The translations under genes were made by a program, and so were the position numbers. Below are positions 1-11,995 of a stretch of DNA of 64,000 nt, one piece after another. The notes beneath the pieces were generated by a model. The model worked only from the letters and a program-made list of their open reading frames with translations, was not told the DNA's origin and did no database searches. Origin of the DNA: Ricordea florida (Eukaryota; Cnidaria; Anthozoa; Corallimorpharia; Ricordeidae); NCBI GenBank assembly GCA_949710005.1, contig OX453280.1, positions 6,853,534 to 6,917,533 of the forward strand, read 5' to 3'. The first letter of the stretch is position 1. The number at the start of each line of letters is the position of its first letter.

Positions 1-648
1 TCAGCGTGTTTCACACCCATTAGCGCTTTACATGTTTGACAGGGGGCGGATCTAGGGGAGGGTTACGGGGGGGTGGACACTCCCTTCCCTCCCTCCTTCT
101 ACCCCTCCTCCCTGAGATGACCTCAGGTTAGGGATGGACCATTCTATATAATTGTTTTTTTGGAGGGTGGGGGAAGGGGTTGGACAGTTACCAAAAGAAT
201 AGAAAAATAAATCATGCACAGTGGGCCATGGGAAAAAAATTCCTTGGACAAAATTGCACCCCCCCCACCCCCCTCAAAAATAAAATGGCCTATCCTTTAT
301 GATTCGCTTTTAAAATTTGTTTGCGTCACCCGTCAGTTACGTTCACGCCTTAGAGGTGCCGGAGGCTGTCCTGTAGGTCGTGGGTTCGATTTCCACCGAG
401 GAAAAAGAGATTTTCCTTTGTCTCGTGTTGTTGTTCTTATTCCCAATACTAGGACTAACGCGAAGTGGAAACTTCAAAAAATGGAATGTAGCACTAAAAT
501 GTACAGTCGAAGTTGATTTTTTGTTCCATTATTCGCATTACGTTATAGTGTTTAAGCACAGTACGTATTTGATGTACCTGACGAACTCACGTGCGCAAGA
601 CATTCTCTTCGTTGTTAGATTGAACTTGATATTTGTGGTTCTTTGCAG

Positions 649-810
649 ATGACATCGAAGGACAAAAAGGACTGTCCCCCTCCCCCAGCTATGCCTCAGT
701 GTATTGGACCCGGTTATTTCGTCGTATTAATTATCGCCCAGTTGGTCATGCTGATTGGTTACATTGGCTACAAGAATCAAAAGGAGGCTGCTGCCAAGAA
801 GTTTTTTTAA
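649..810 (+). CDS. LMAN1: LMAN1 / ERGIC-53 C-terminal exon (partial gene)
   Basis: This is the last coding exon of the ER-Golgi cargo lectin ERGIC-53, a type I membrane protein that ferries glycoproteins from ER to cis-Golgi. The exon follows a good acceptor (pyrimidines then TTTGCAG ending at 648) and encodes 53 residues then TAA. A Pro-rich lumenal stretch is followed by one membrane helix (about residues 22-41 of the exon) and a short cytosolic tail ending QKEAAAKKFF. That tail carries the KKxx-type COPI retrieval signal and the terminal FF ER-exit signal, and closely resembles the tail I know from vertebrate LMAN1. The lectin domain and stalk exons lie to the left of the window. The frame assumes a phase-0 intron. 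Identification by tail similarity is strong. Confidence 0.88.
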   Translation: MTSKDKKDCPPPPAMPQCIGPGYFVVLIIAQLVMLIGYIGYKNQKEAAAKKFF

Positions 811-1760
811 AGAATTCTATATTATGACGCCTTGGTAGACGACCTCTTGCGCCGCAAAGATTTATGGGATATTAACACTAAATTTCCCATTACCTACAGC
901 GCCCCGAGGGGTAGCGTGCGCGTGTATATTGAAACTCCCAAAAGGCGTTTTGAGAATACACTATTCGATGAAACAGGGACAGTAAAATGAGATCTAAATT
1001 GCCTGAGGGATCAATTCAATCGGACCTTGCTGTAATAACTTTTCTTACCTCTGCCGTGACATGGTTACGAATACCTAACGACTTTCTCTCAGATTCTGAA
1101 GCGAAGCCCCTTCTACATTTGTTGTTGATTTTTTCTAACCATTGGTGTTGAAATGCGGTTTTTTCAGCCTCTAAAACTGAAATCGCGAAGCAACAGTCCT
1201 CTTAGGCCCGGTTCAAACGTGAAACTTTACGTGCCGAATCTAATGCAAATGAGCTTTTTCTTAAGGTAAATCTTCACTTCCTACTGAAAGCTTTTAAGTT
1301 TCGAGGTAATTGTTACGATCAGAGTGATAAATTAATGGTTGTTCTTTTTTAATTTATTTAACCTTCGTCTTCACCTCTTCAAATGCTTCGCTCCACTGCT
1401 GCTTGGGTTTCTTGCAATTTGTCTTAAGTGAAATTTTAAACCTCTACGCTGTAACACGTCCGTCCATGCTCCTCGCTCTTTTCACAAATACCCGAAAATA
1501 TCCGAAGCGGAGCCGATGTGTTCCGAAGATTGTACGGGCTAGATCAGGTGATGCTCTTCATACTCTGTTTTTTTCACCGTGTAAATTAGGTGTTATTCTT
1601 CAATTTAATAAAGGACTTGTTTACAGTGAAAGTGGTAGCGGTAAGATTTCCGCACAGGTCCCTACTTAATTATGCATACGCTCCTTTGTTTTAAGAAAAC
1701 AATAGCGATAACAATAGACGTCATTTGGGACTGTTGCGCTTTGTTTGTTCTTCTCCATTA

Positions 1761-1824
1761 TGAGTCGAACCTATGACCTTCCAATTACTATATCGAACGC
1801 TCCACCACCGAGCTATGGGAGACT
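1761..1824 (-). repeat. tRNA-derived SINE remnant
   Basis: Read on the minus strand this has a tRNA-like A box (AGCTCGGTGGTGGAGCG) and a B box (GGTTCGACT) at tRNA spacing, but I could not form a proper acceptor stem. It reads as a decayed tRNA-derived SINE head rather than a working tRNA gene. Confidence 0.55.
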
Positions 1825-2471
1825 CGTATATAAGACCCTATCATCTTCGTTATTTTATACCCTTGGAGGCGCTTTCTTACCCGGCATGGGCTTGGAAAAG
1901 TTCCTTTTCTAGTTGCAGCTGGAAAATGTATCGTAGGCCCTTGGCTTCCAGGCTAATGAATCGCCAGCAGCTAATTGTTCTCGCCGCGGTCAGGGTGATT
2001 CGCTCCTGCCGCGGTAAAATCTGGAGCCCTTTCCTGGGAACCGATTTTGGCCATGTCAATTTCAAGCGCACCCAACATGTTTCAGGAACAAAAAGACACG
2101 TCGGAGGGTTAACGATGTTACATTGTAAACGAGATCGTAACGCAGACTGCCAATTAATTGAATTGAATTGGGGACACTATGAATAAATTAAAATTAAGAA
2201 AAACTTTTTTACATTTGATAAAACGAATATGAATGTGCATGATTGTGGAGTGTGACTTAGAACTATTTACAAATACATACCTGTATAGATTCAATAAAAT
2301 TCTAAAGTGTCTGTCATGTACTGCATAAAATACAATCGGAACAATGAGTATCAGCCAGTAAGGAATTTAAATCAAGCTTTCAAATACGCTGCCCAAATAC
2401 AGACTGAATGCAGGATGGTGTCTCTTATATTTTTGGTAATAGACTCCATAACTTTGGGCCAATGTATCTGA

Positions 2472-2487
2472 TGATAATAATAATAAT

Positions 2488-2525
<38 letters not shown>

Positions 2526-2541
2526 TAATAATAATAATAAT
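2472..2541. repeat. AAT/ATT microsatellite
   Basis: About 20 trinucleotide units with few interruptions. Its right flank (about 2540-2600) is nearly the same as the flank of another AAT array near 34050-34110, so array and tail look like one dispersed repeat. Confidence 0.9.
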
Positions 2542-2636
2542 TTGTTTCCTTCTGTCACATGTAGTGTTTTTCAGAGTGCCAAGTGCAGTAAGATGAGTAT
2601 TAACAGGAGCCCATTAATACAACAAATCAGTAGATT

Positions 2637-2933
2637 AGGGACGGACCATTAGAAAAGTGATGTGGGGTGGGGGGGGGTGGGAAAAAAAAACAAAAAAAAA
2701 ATTCATGCAAGGGAAAATGCCAAGAAAAAAAATTCATGCAAAGAAGAAGGTAAAAAAAAAATTCATGCAGAAGGAAGGCCTAATTGTGACTTTTTCACAC
2801 GTAGTAAAAAAAATTCGTGCAGAGGGGTTCACCTGAAAAAAAAATCCTGCACAAGCAGTGAGCGAAAAAAAAATTCGTGCAAGCTGAAAATTCCCCACCC
2901 CCCCCCCCATCACTTTTCTAATGGTCCGTCCCT
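2637..2933. mobile_element. poly-T MITE copy 1 (TIR AGGGACGGACCATTAGAAAA)
   Basis: Perfect short terminal inverted repeats (AGGGACGGACCATTAG and its complement at the right end) enclose G-rich then A-rich blocks with evenly spaced TTCATGCA/TTCGTGCA words between A-runs. Other copies lie near 26.4, 37.0, 39.1 and 40.1 kb. There is no real coding content; open frames inside it are low-complexity. Confidence 0.85.
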
Positions 2934-4164
2934 TACAAAGTTGATAAAGTATTAAAGTTTTACAACCGTAAGATTTTAACTATAAGGGGAGCACCCCTTG
3001 AATCTTACAGAGGTAAAAATTTACTTTATCAACTCGTTTGATGAACCACTCATTTTTTGCAAGGGAGGGGGGGGATTGGTGGGATTTGGGGGTTATGCGA
3101 AAAAAAATTAGGGAAAAGGGGTTCACGTGAAATAATTTGGCAATACTTTTATGTCATAATATTTTAATCCGAAATTGGCTTCTCTTTCTTTTGATTGGGA
3201 TGGGTCATGTGCAAAAATTGACAAGCTGAGGGGGGGGGGGAGGACATGCAATTTTCAAATGGTGCTGCCCAAATCACACCAGCCCCCCCCCTCCCTCAAA
3301 AAAAATGAACGGTCCCTTAGTAATCTACTTATTTGTTGTAGCTAGGTTTTTTTCTTATTTCCATTTTAGTATTATAATTGCTCATCTTACTGACGATAAG
3401 AATGCGAAAATTGAGTCAATCTCACAATGCGAAAAATGAGTCAATCTCAACAGTTTGTCGCATGAAATCGAGGCATGGAAGATTGCAAACGTTACGTTTT
3501 GGAGAAGTTGTTTTATCGGTGTTGCTTTTGAGACGATTTGTTGTGATTGTGAAGATTTTTCACGATCTATTTAAATTCATATTGCCGTGAAGATAAGGTG
3601 AGTTGCGTTATATTTTATACTGTTCAGTTTTTGGACGGTTAATTTTTCTGGTAAACCACTTTCACTTTTTGTAGGAGCTGTTTGACATGTTTCGATTTAC
3701 GGAGCTGATCTACTACAACTCAATGCAAACTTCCCAAAATCGTCCAGACGAATGTACATTTTGTAATCTAAAATTATACACTCTCGTTCCAGTACCTTCC
3801 CTTAAGTGCATCTTGGCCCGCACTTTCTAACCTGCGGTTACCACTAGTCTGTTTAGATATATATTGAAGAAATGGTAAACGTGCAGTGTGCAACCATCGA
3901 GTTTTCGACGCACGCGAGAGGCTGCTAAGCACGAAAGAAGCGTAAGAAATGCTCGAGGCGGAGCCGAGAGCATCTCTAAATTCTTGAGTGCTTGGCAAAC
4001 TCCCAAGTGCGTCCATAACTCGATGGCTTCACAGATGCTGCGTTTACCGTTTCTTTTATAACATAAGGCTTCCCAATCTGACGTCAGCATGCGACAAACG
4101 GACAAATGGATCCCGCGTATTAGCCAATCATAGCGCGCGCTTTCCGAAAGCTATGTTATAAAGA

Positions 4165-4252
4165 GAGGATATTGCACGGTGGCGAGAAGATATGAATTTT
4201 ATGTTCGAGTGGCAAGAATTAAAATTCATATCTTGAGCTAACGTGTGATTTT
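4165..4252. mobile_element. foldback MITE, short copy
   Basis: Starts GAGGATATTGCACGGTGGCG and contains an inverted pair around the words ATGTTCGAGTGGCAAGAA and AATTCATATCTTGAGC. A longer relative with the same ends lies at 45611-45779. Confidence 0.65.
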
Positions 4253-5941
4253 CTTTTTATTATATTAAAATACATTGGTGTAGTCCATGGATTGGGAGTC
4301 AGTGTTTTGTCCATCACCGGTTAGTTGTGATTCCCACAGACTGAGTACCTTGTACATGGTCTATCAAAGGCGGCAAGAACCCATTTCCTCTCTACAGTCA
4401 CTCTGGGTTTGTGAAAGAAAAATGTTCTGTCTTGCAAATTTTAAATAGAAACTCGTCCCGGCGCCTCAGGTAGCGGAGATAAGCCGGAAAAGCTAAGAAT
4501 TGTAGCTACGACTGTAGCCGTTGCTCTTACTAACTAAAACAACAGCTACACCCTGACGGAGGATTACGGTTTATGTCATCTATGCTTCCTTGCGACCGGG
4601 CCGAGGGGAGGTCACTAAGGATTTGCGTCAATTGTAGGAAAGGGAAATTGTGTGTTGCTTAACACGAAGTACCAGTTACAACCGTTGCCAGTCGGTCGAA
4701 GCGTCCCGTTTCATTTGAGATCTTCGTGAGACAGAGTTTGGAATCCACGACCATCTTGACGTTGTATCGTCGAATACAAAAAAAACAGGCGTAACTATGA
4801 CCTTCCGTTTTCTTAGTATTGTGTTGTGTGTTGTCTGTAGAGGCAAAAATGGGTTTTGATGCACAAAAAGGTTGCTGATGTCGTTGACCGTTTGTGTTTT
4901 CGAAGGCGGATTGACACACTTATAGTTTTACGATTGCCACGCTTTTGATTTGAACTTACTAATCTGTGGTTCACGAAGCATTTGTATAAGAGCCATAGTA
5001 TATTTGAGACTTGGTCCCTTGTGTCAAAAAGAAAGACTTGAAATAGTTTTCCTGGCTTCGACCACACAAATTGGTCCTGTGTACAAACAGACACGGCCTT
5101 CAAATTACTGAGAAACGTTTGAGAAATTGCTTTTGAAATTCTTTTATTAAACTAGATTTCTTGGGTTGCTTAGTTTATAAGAATTTTCGTATCCTTTTAA
5201 CTAAACTGGGAGAATGCAAAAGTTTTTGACAGTACCTTGAAGCATTCTAATGCTCCAACCAAATGCATCAGTCAAGTCGTAGTCAAAATGAAATAATTTA
5301 ATTTTTTAAAAGAACGTTCATGGTTCTAACTCTAATGGTGCAATCTGCAAATGGCACAGCCCATCACTGCAAAGGATTAGGTTAGATTTCCATATCATGC
5401 CATACTTCACTGTGCATCTTGTGGCTGTACTGTTTTGTTCTGTGTTTCCACATGTATTACCCAAAAAAATTCAGTTACAGCTTGCATAATTGCGTAATGA
5501 AGTGTGGGATGATATGGAAATCTAGCCCAGAGGATTATTTTGATGCAGATGTTACTAGAACAAGAAGGCATTTACGCGGGATGTGTTGGTTTAAAATTGC
5601 TAATGCGGTATGTTTTTTGCTGATTGTGCGATCATGGATATCCATGGTGCAATCCAACCTGACTTGCACGTGATTCAAAGTTACAGCCAATAAAAATCAC
5701 ATAATTTTTTTGGGACAGGCTCGGGATACGGAAAAGTTAAAAAAACAAGGCAATTTTTGACTCCCAAGACGACAACAGGAATGCGCTGCCGAATTTTATA
5801 CGCTGGCTGATTACGTCATCCCGCGAAATAAACAGGATACCTGCCCAGTTTAAGTTGTTCTTATTACAGTGTGTTGCAAGGCGGTTTGAAATAAATTATT
5901 CTTAACTTTTCTGTTGATAAAGTTGCAGGTTGTCCAGCAAG

Positions 5942-6899
5942 ATGTCTCAAATGCCAGCAAAGATCGTTATCAAGAGCACAACAGCCAAGACCCTCAATGA
6001 TCGGTGAGCAAACTACAATGTACCTTGCTGTTGATGGCGCTGTTGTGCGTCAGTCTGGCTTCATGCATGTCATTGTTTAATGGCCAGATATGCTGTTATA
6101 AGACCTCGAATGGGTTATTACATGTGCCATCTAATTCGTTGCACAAATGCATTATCATGCTTGTAAAAGGAAAAAAGAAACCATTTTGGTTTTAAATGAA
6201 AGATGGCTTGAATATCTGTGTGAGTGGAAGTGCTCTTGTGCAGTATGCCATTGCACTGAAGCCAATGAAAGTAATATGAGGTACAAATTCCCCTCTCCAT
6301 CCATCTTCTGAAGCTTCACCGAAATGGCCAGAGCTCAAGTCCGGTCACCACCACAAGTCACCATCAGCGGAGTCCGCAGCAACCAGATCCAGTTGTCACA
6401 AGCAAGTGCCAAGAATCGCCGCCTTGCAGCTCAGATGGCCAACAGACCAGGTGTGCAAGCAGCCCTTGGAGTGAATAGACAGTCCAACCTCAAGAGCAGA
6501 CTGGGGTCACCAAACAGAGGAAGGGGTAGAGGTGTTGTTGGTAGTGCAAGGAGGGGACAGGTGAAAAACCGGCTTGGGGTTGCCTCAATTGGGAAGGCTG
6601 GTGGGCGTGGGTTCAGACAAGGTCAAGGACGGGGTTTCAGTATGCGGGGAGTTGGTGCTGGGACAAGAGGTGGAAGAGGAATTGCTCGGAGTGGACGTGG
6701 GGTGCGAGGTGGAGCACGAGGTGGGGGTCGCGGTAGAGTGATGGGACCTGGGCGCGGACGTGGACGGGGCAGAGGTGCAACTGTTGTTTCTAAGGATAAG
6801 TTGGATGCAGAACTTGACAAATACATGTCCAAAACAAAAAGCCATCTTGATGCAGAGCTGGACGAGTATATGCAACACACTGATGCAGACAATGAGTAG
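5942..6899 (+). CDS. CHTOP: CHTOP (chromatin target of PRMT1), two coding exons
   Basis: CHTOP is an arginine/glycine-rich nuclear RNA-binding protein, a substrate of PRMT1 and a component of the TREX mRNA export machinery. Exon 1 is 5942-6003 (MSQMPAKIVIKSTT..., donor GTGAGC); exon 2 is 6314-6899 (acceptor CTTCTGAAG, stop TAG). The phases join to give R-F-T, exactly where vertebrate CHTOP has NERF. The total is 648 nt, 215 residues, slightly shorter than the human protein. Visible parts are the N-terminal KSTT motif, a conserved block RRLAAQMANRPGVQAALG, an RG-rich middle (roughly residues 85-175), and the C-terminal FoP duplication, seen as two copies of LDAELDKYMSK / LDAELDEYMQH. Reading frame and motif order are intact, so this is probably functional. 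Confidence 0.95.
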
Positions 6900-8471
6900 G
6901 ACAATCGTGAAAAGCCAACTCTACAATATTGTTAACCTCAATGATGTTATTATTACTATGTTGAAAGGAACACTTTTTCTTCATTTGATTTCAATTGCGG
7001 TGGACAAAACCTTTGCAAAGATAAACATCTGGAGATTGCAACTTTGTGGAACGTTTAAACGAAGACATTGATGTAGAAGATACAACTCTTGTTTTGTGGC
7101 CTCTGTAGTCCCCTGCTGGAGATCTGGCACACTTTATGGACCTATAAGTCCTTGCCACTCTTGAAGCCTTAATGTTGTTAAGATTATCTGAAGTGCACAT
7201 ACTGCAATACAATTTTATTTAATTGACTACTTTTACAATGCCAATTTATAGGAGTTTTCTAAGTTTTAAGGTAGTTATTATTTTTTGTACATTTGTTTCT
7301 TTCTTAATGTGGAGGTAAATGTCAAGTGAAGAACAATGCATTTTGTGTTTGAGTAAAAAGTTTATTTCTTTGATTAACAAAAGTTCTTTTGTAGTTCTTA
7401 CATTATGTAAATGCTTTACAAATTGAAGAATGCAATAATATTATAATAGATGTGGCTATTTACATCCTACCTGGGTATCAACTTTTAAGGTTATTGTCAG
7501 TTGAAGGAGACTGTGCATGGGGAAAAGTTATACTGCTAATATACTGCTACATGTAGATTCCCCTGCGAATTGCGTTGTATTCACATTTGAAACGAGAATT
7601 CTTCCTAATGCATCAAGGTTTTTATAAACCTGTACAAACAGTATCTAGATATGTTTTACTTCTTTCATAGAGTTAACAAATAGTAATAAATAATGCCACT
7701 GGTCACTTTGAAGGTGATATCAAAACCATGTTTGTACAGGCTACCATAGACACAATTACAGTCAAACCTTGGTTATGTGGACTCGTTGGGCCTTGTGCAA
7801 AATGTCCGGATTGATAAGACAGAAATGCAAACAGCAGAGATAAAGGAAACAGACAGTAATGCTGAATAGATCATACTTGAATACAGACATGTTTTGCCAT
7901 AATGATTTTTAAACTTGTGTTACCAAGCGATATATGCATCAAAGGTTTTGCAGTTGCCTGGCTCAACTGTGCTAAAGAAGGTTTTTTGCCTTACCAGTGT
8001 CACATCTTAACATTTACAAAGAAAACAGGACCAGAGAAACAAGTCCCTGTAATCAAGGTTAGACTGTATAACCAATAACGGTGTGCATACTATCTCTTAT
8101 TTTATAAAATTTTATAATTCTCTGATCTTTAAGCCCTTTTCTATCCATCCCTTCATTTGATCAGATGCTTAAATACCTTGTTTGTAGAAATCAAGGAGTC
8201 AGTCTTAGACTATCTGCCTATTAAGATATATTAAAAGAAGTTTATGACCACTATTTATTTCAGTTTGCTCAGTGTCAGCCACACTGCTCATGATTTGTTA
8301 ATCAGTTGTATCCAACTTTGACATTTGGACCAGTAAATATAATGTGTCATTCTCGTCAGTAATGAATTTATTAAATGTTTTGAAGAAGTGATCTTGTCTT
8401 TTTTTTATTTATTACTTTTTTTGTAGCTTTACTGTTTTAGTGTTGTGGACAAGGTGGGGGGGGGGATTAAG
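6900..8471 (+). other. CHTOP 3' UTR and downstream intergenic DNA
   Basis: AT-rich sequence with no exon I can support. An AATAAA at 7685-7690 is a candidate polyadenylation signal for CHTOP, but I cannot place the real cleavage site. Confidence 0.45.
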
Positions 8472-8744
8472 TAATGGTCCGCGTAAGAACTAGGCTAGTG
8501 CAATAGCTCTAACTTTTGATTGGCGCATAGAACAATGCTAATATTTGACCGTGAGGTAGACAGGAGGGACCTGGGGAAAACTAAGGAGAAAAATGTTGTT
8601 TATGTCGGGTTTTTCATTGTTTTTTCGGCGATTTTTGGCCGTCCACCAATCAGATTCGTCGATTTAATTGATATTAACAATTAAGAGTTCACACTTTTTA
8701 ATCGATTTTGCGTTTGACCTGCCTAGTTCTTACGCGGACCATTA
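8472..8744. mobile_element. MITE with 24-bp TIR
   Basis: The left end TAATGGTCCGCGTAAGAACT is repeated in reverse complement at the right end (AGTTCTTACGCGGACCATTA). No coding sequence lies inside. Confidence 0.8.
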
Positions 8745-8870
8745 ATTATGATCCAATAACCAGTGTCAAGATGTCTTATTTCTTATGCTCTAATTCAAAT
8801 CCTTCACTTCCTATACTCAAAAGCCACACGTTTGACCACTGGTACTTCAAACGATAGTAATATATATATG

Positions 8871-9010
8871 TTATTTACCGGGCGGGAGGTCCGTATGGGA
8901 AAAAACTGTGCCCGAGGTCTTGAGTACGGCCCGAGGCCGAAGGCCGAGGGCCGTACTCAAGACCAAGGGCACAGTTTTTTCCCATACGGACCGACCTAGA
9001 CCGGTAAATA
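8871..9010. repeat. 140-bp near-perfect palindrome beside the Crypton gene
   Basis: Left arm words ATTTACCGG, GGTCCGTATGGGAAAAAACT and CTTGAGTACGGCCC recur inverted on the right, with a loop of only a few bases near 8940. The GGTCCGTA word also appears at about 10994, on the far side of the recombinase gene. It may mark an element end. Confidence 0.8.
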
Positions 9011-9447
9011 ACGTATTTATTTTTTTCTGTTTGTTTGCTTTTTTTCCGCTGGGACGTGTGTAAGAGTGTAAGTTTAAGGCTGGAGGAGGAAAGTGCTGAC
9101 AAAATCCTATGAAACAAATGTAAATAGGGCGTCAATTTAAGTGGCATGTTTATAGAAAGTTTAATTTTATTTTCACTCGCAAGTCAGTATGTAGAAAAAG
9201 AAAAAACCCATTTAAGAGTCATTGAAATAACAATCATCTGTCAAACATCAAAAGTGAATGAATGTTTACACGCTACAAATGATGACACACGCATGTCAAA
9301 AAGGTCTAAAAATATCGATCGAATGATAAAAATTGTGAATGAAGACTCGAACACGGCGAAGTTTACTTTTCTAAACAGCTCAAAGTGAAAACATGTGTAA
9401 AACGTCCCTGGATTTGTGAAAACTAACTTTCCAAAAGGAAGTTCAAG

Positions 9448-10863
9448 TTAATCTGAGTCTGAGTCATCTGAGATGATAATGTGGCGTTTTCGCGGCTTTG
9501 ACCGAGCCGAGCTTTCACCACTGCTGCAAGGCGCTGTATTGAAAGAGAAATTGAACGTGCAGCCTTCAATTTTACTGATGTTCGAACCAGCAAAAAAACC
9601 AGTGAAGGGATCCTCGCCTGAAGAAGATTGCTTGTCTTCTCTCGGTTTGAATGGATGGTGCGAGGCTTTGACTGCTTGATTAAGCGGTGCATCGTTTGAA
9701 GAGATGGGAGATTTCATTCCGCTGCTCAGTAGCAAGGACATCTTGCGCTGGTGGTCGTCGGAAGCAGTTTTGTAGGAATCTAGGCTTTTTAAATTCTTAT
9801 GTCCACTCAGTTGAGCTACATAATTAACAGGAACTTCTGCATCCATCAGCCTTGAAATGCACGTTTTTCGCACAGAATGGTTGGTTACATTTCCAGGCAG
9901 TCCTGCATTCTTCGCAGCCTTCGTCAAAAATTCTCCGATCTTGTTTTTTCCGAGAGGAGCTCGACTGTACCACACCGGATCTGCAGGCTTTCTTTTGTGG
10001 TTTATTGCCAGGAAGAAAGGCGCCTCGGGTCTCTTCATTTCTTCAGGACGATGGCTGGCGAACTTTAGATACAAACGAACTGGACAGTGCTCGTTTTCGG
10101 TGGCGTAGGCCTTTGGATTAAAAGCTCTGCAATGGCCGTCTCCTTGCCTTGTTTTCGATCCTCGTTCTGCTTTCCACACCAGGACCTGCTTTCCAGTGAC
10201 AGGATCATTTTCTACTGCAATATCTCCCCACTGAAGTCTCCTGCTCTCGTCTCGTGCTCTAAAACCGAAATGTAATGACAGCACCCACCAAACTGTGCGC
10301 TGGAGAACTTCGGGGTCGTCTTCTCCAAACTGACCTGTTTGAAACAAGTGGTCTTCTTCACCTTTAGTTAGCTCTCGGGCAGCCTGTGGACGATTTCCCT
10401 TCGCGTTGTTGACTACTAAGTCTCGCTTACGAGCTGTTAGGACCTTCCTTGACTTTGCAAACTCTTGATCTTTGAGAATATTTGTGTTAGAGTTGTTATC
10501 TTTCAAGCAGCGCTGAATACTTCTCTGGAGCGATGCAAGTGTACCTGGCTCATACACTCCGCCATCTTTTTTACGGACGTCCATGAAAAATCTGCACAGC
10601 AGAATGTTAAGCTCGTTAGGCGGAATGTTTTCCAAGGTTCTTGTCTCTCCAACTGAGGAACAGTATCTTCGCCAAATGTTCAGATCGTAAGTTGTCTTTT
10701 TTTTAGTGTTATCAGGGCGAAGTGAGTGAATAAAATCTTGAATTTTGCTTAATTGCCTGTCTTGTTGAACTTGTTCATATTTGAATGCCGTCGTTTCGTT
10801 GAAGGTTTCTTCTTCTGGGTAGTAAAATTCACTTTCGCTGTGTACACTCTCGTCTGAATCCAT
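9448..10863 (-). CDS. Crypton-type tyrosine recombinase (DUF3504-like)
   Basis: A single uninterrupted 471-residue frame. The core is a phage-integrase-like tyrosine recombinase: an N-terminal SAM-like DNA-binding region (about 40-140), then a catalytic domain with R202 (in HFGFRARDE), H329-x-x-R332 (NHSVRKT), H355 (SGHKN) and nucleophile Y364 (SYK). All key residues are present. This arrangement matches the DUF3504/Crypton family, DNA transposons that move by tyrosine recombination and that also gave rise to the C-termini of host genes such as QRICH1 and ZMYM2. The N-terminus is acidic and the C-terminal 90 residues are low-complexity, ending SDDSDSD. A palindrome lies downstream (8871-9010). 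No introns are seen. It could be a mobile element gene or a recently domesticated copy. Confidence 0.85.
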   Translation of the reverse strand: MDSDESVHSESEFYYPEEETFNETTAFKYEQVQQDRQLSKIQDFIHSLRPDNTKKKTTYDLNIWRRYCSSVGETRTLENIPPNELNILLCRFFMDVRKKDGGVYEPGTLASLQRSIQRCLKDNNSNTNILKDQEFAKSRKVLTARKRDLVVNNAKGNRPQAARELTKGEEDHLFQTGQFGEDDPEVLQRTVWWVLSLHFGFRARDESRRLQWGDIAVENDPVTGKQVLVWKAERGSKTRQGDGHCRAFNPKAYATENEHCPVRLYLKFASHRPEEMKRPEAPFFLAINHKRKPADPVWYSRAPLGKNKIGEFLTKAAKNAGLPGNVTNHSVRKTCISRLMDAEVPVNYVAQLSGHKNLKSLDSYKTASDDHQRKMSLLLSSGMKSPISSNDAPLNQAVKASHHPFKPREDKQSSSGEDPFTGFFAGSNISKIEGCTFNFSFNTAPCSSGESSARSKPRKRHIIISDDSDSD

Positions 10864-11126
10864 TTTCTTCTGAATTTATATTTTCCTTACATATTTCCAC
10901 GGGAAGTTGTTTACGAGTAACTGTTGCCTTTGTTTGTAAACTTTCGCAACAATTTCAATTTGCTGCGAATAGCGCGGATAAAAATCCGGACCGTGGTCCG
11001 TATCGTAAAAAGCTGGACCGGTTACGAGCGCGCGATTAGCCAATCAGATTCGAGGATTTGGGATTCCGGCCCGCTGAGATGCTTCAGAAAAAAATAAAAA
11101 CAATTATAGCTTTGTTTTGGCTGCTG

Positions 11127-11706
11127 CATATGAAATATTGCAGGAGCCAATATGTCAAAGGAAACACGAGTGATTGAGTGAGTGAAGGAACCAATCAGTG
11201 CATACCTAGTATATAGCCAATCATAATGCACAATACAATTCGCTTTTAAATCGATTGATTTTTAAACTCAGAAGACACTGTAAAAGTAGTGAAATCGAGG
11301 AAAGGCGATGGGTATGGCAGGAAGGTCAGCAATAGAAATTTATTTGCCAAGCAGTGCCGTCCTGTTTGCTTAAAGGTCATAATGGCTGAGCGGACAAGTT
11401 TGCAGAGGCACAGTCACATATGAAATATTGCAGGAGCCAATATGTCAAAGGAAACACGAGTGATTGAGTGAGTGAAGGAACCAATCAGTGCATACCTAGT
11501 ATATAGCCAATCATAATGCACAATACAATTCGCTTTTAAATCGATTGATTTTTAAACTCAGAAGACACTGTAAAAGTAGTGAAATCGAGGAAAGGCGATG
11601 GGTATGGCAGGAAGGTCAGCAATAGAAATTTATTTGCCAAGCAGTGCCGTCCTGTTTGCTTAAAGGTCATAATGGCTGAGCGGACAAGTTTGCAGAGGCA
11701 CAGTCA
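11127..11706. repeat. Two-unit tandem duplication, 290-bp unit
   Basis: Units 11127-11416 and 11417-11706 appear identical by eye and begin at the same word CATATGAAATATTG. Near identity implies a very recent duplication or an assembly artefact. Confidence 0.95.
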
Positions 11707-11995
11707 CATGATTTTAACGTTGTTTATGTAATAGTCTACACTTCTACAAAATTCTCTCGTGTATGGGGCTCCAGCTGCCGACGGCGCGCGCGGCGAGTCC
11801 GCCTAAATGTAACTTAAAACGCTTGCTCAATCTAGTATACCAAGCGCTTACGAGCCAAGGGCCCCTATAAAGTTTAACTAATCCATTCAACCTCGTATAA
11901 AGGAAATGGGAGAGGTCGAAGGTTTACAGTCCATGTGACAAACTCCCTACCAGTCCAGCCAAGAAAGAATCAATCACAACGATCAGATTTTCCTA

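Larger units (their letters stand above)
991..5870. other. Intergenic, repeat-rich; no gene recognised
   Basis: I see no supportable exon here. The stretch holds a tRNA-like SINE remnant (1761-1824), an AAT microsatellite (about 2472-2541), a poly-T MITE (2637-2933), a partial G-rich relative near 3060-3310, and a foldback MITE (4165-4252). Short open frames here have no conserved character and several are products of the repeats. Confidence 0.5.

Noticed and set aside
331-400. tRNA-like B box (GGGTTCGATTTCC) upstream of the LMAN1 exon
   Set aside because: No A box at proper distance and no stems; at most a SINE scrap.
2367-2596. Open frames of poly-Leu/poly-Ile on both strands
   Set aside because: They are translations of the AAT microsatellite.
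2662-2955. Lys/Asn-rich open frame, with similar ones near 38.6-38.9, 39.1-39.3 and 40.0-40.5 kb
   Set aside because: They are products of the A/T-run MITE family, not genes.
6585-6904. Minus-strand Pro/Ser/Thr-rich frames over CHTOP
   Set aside because: Antisense shadow of the RG-rich coding sequence.
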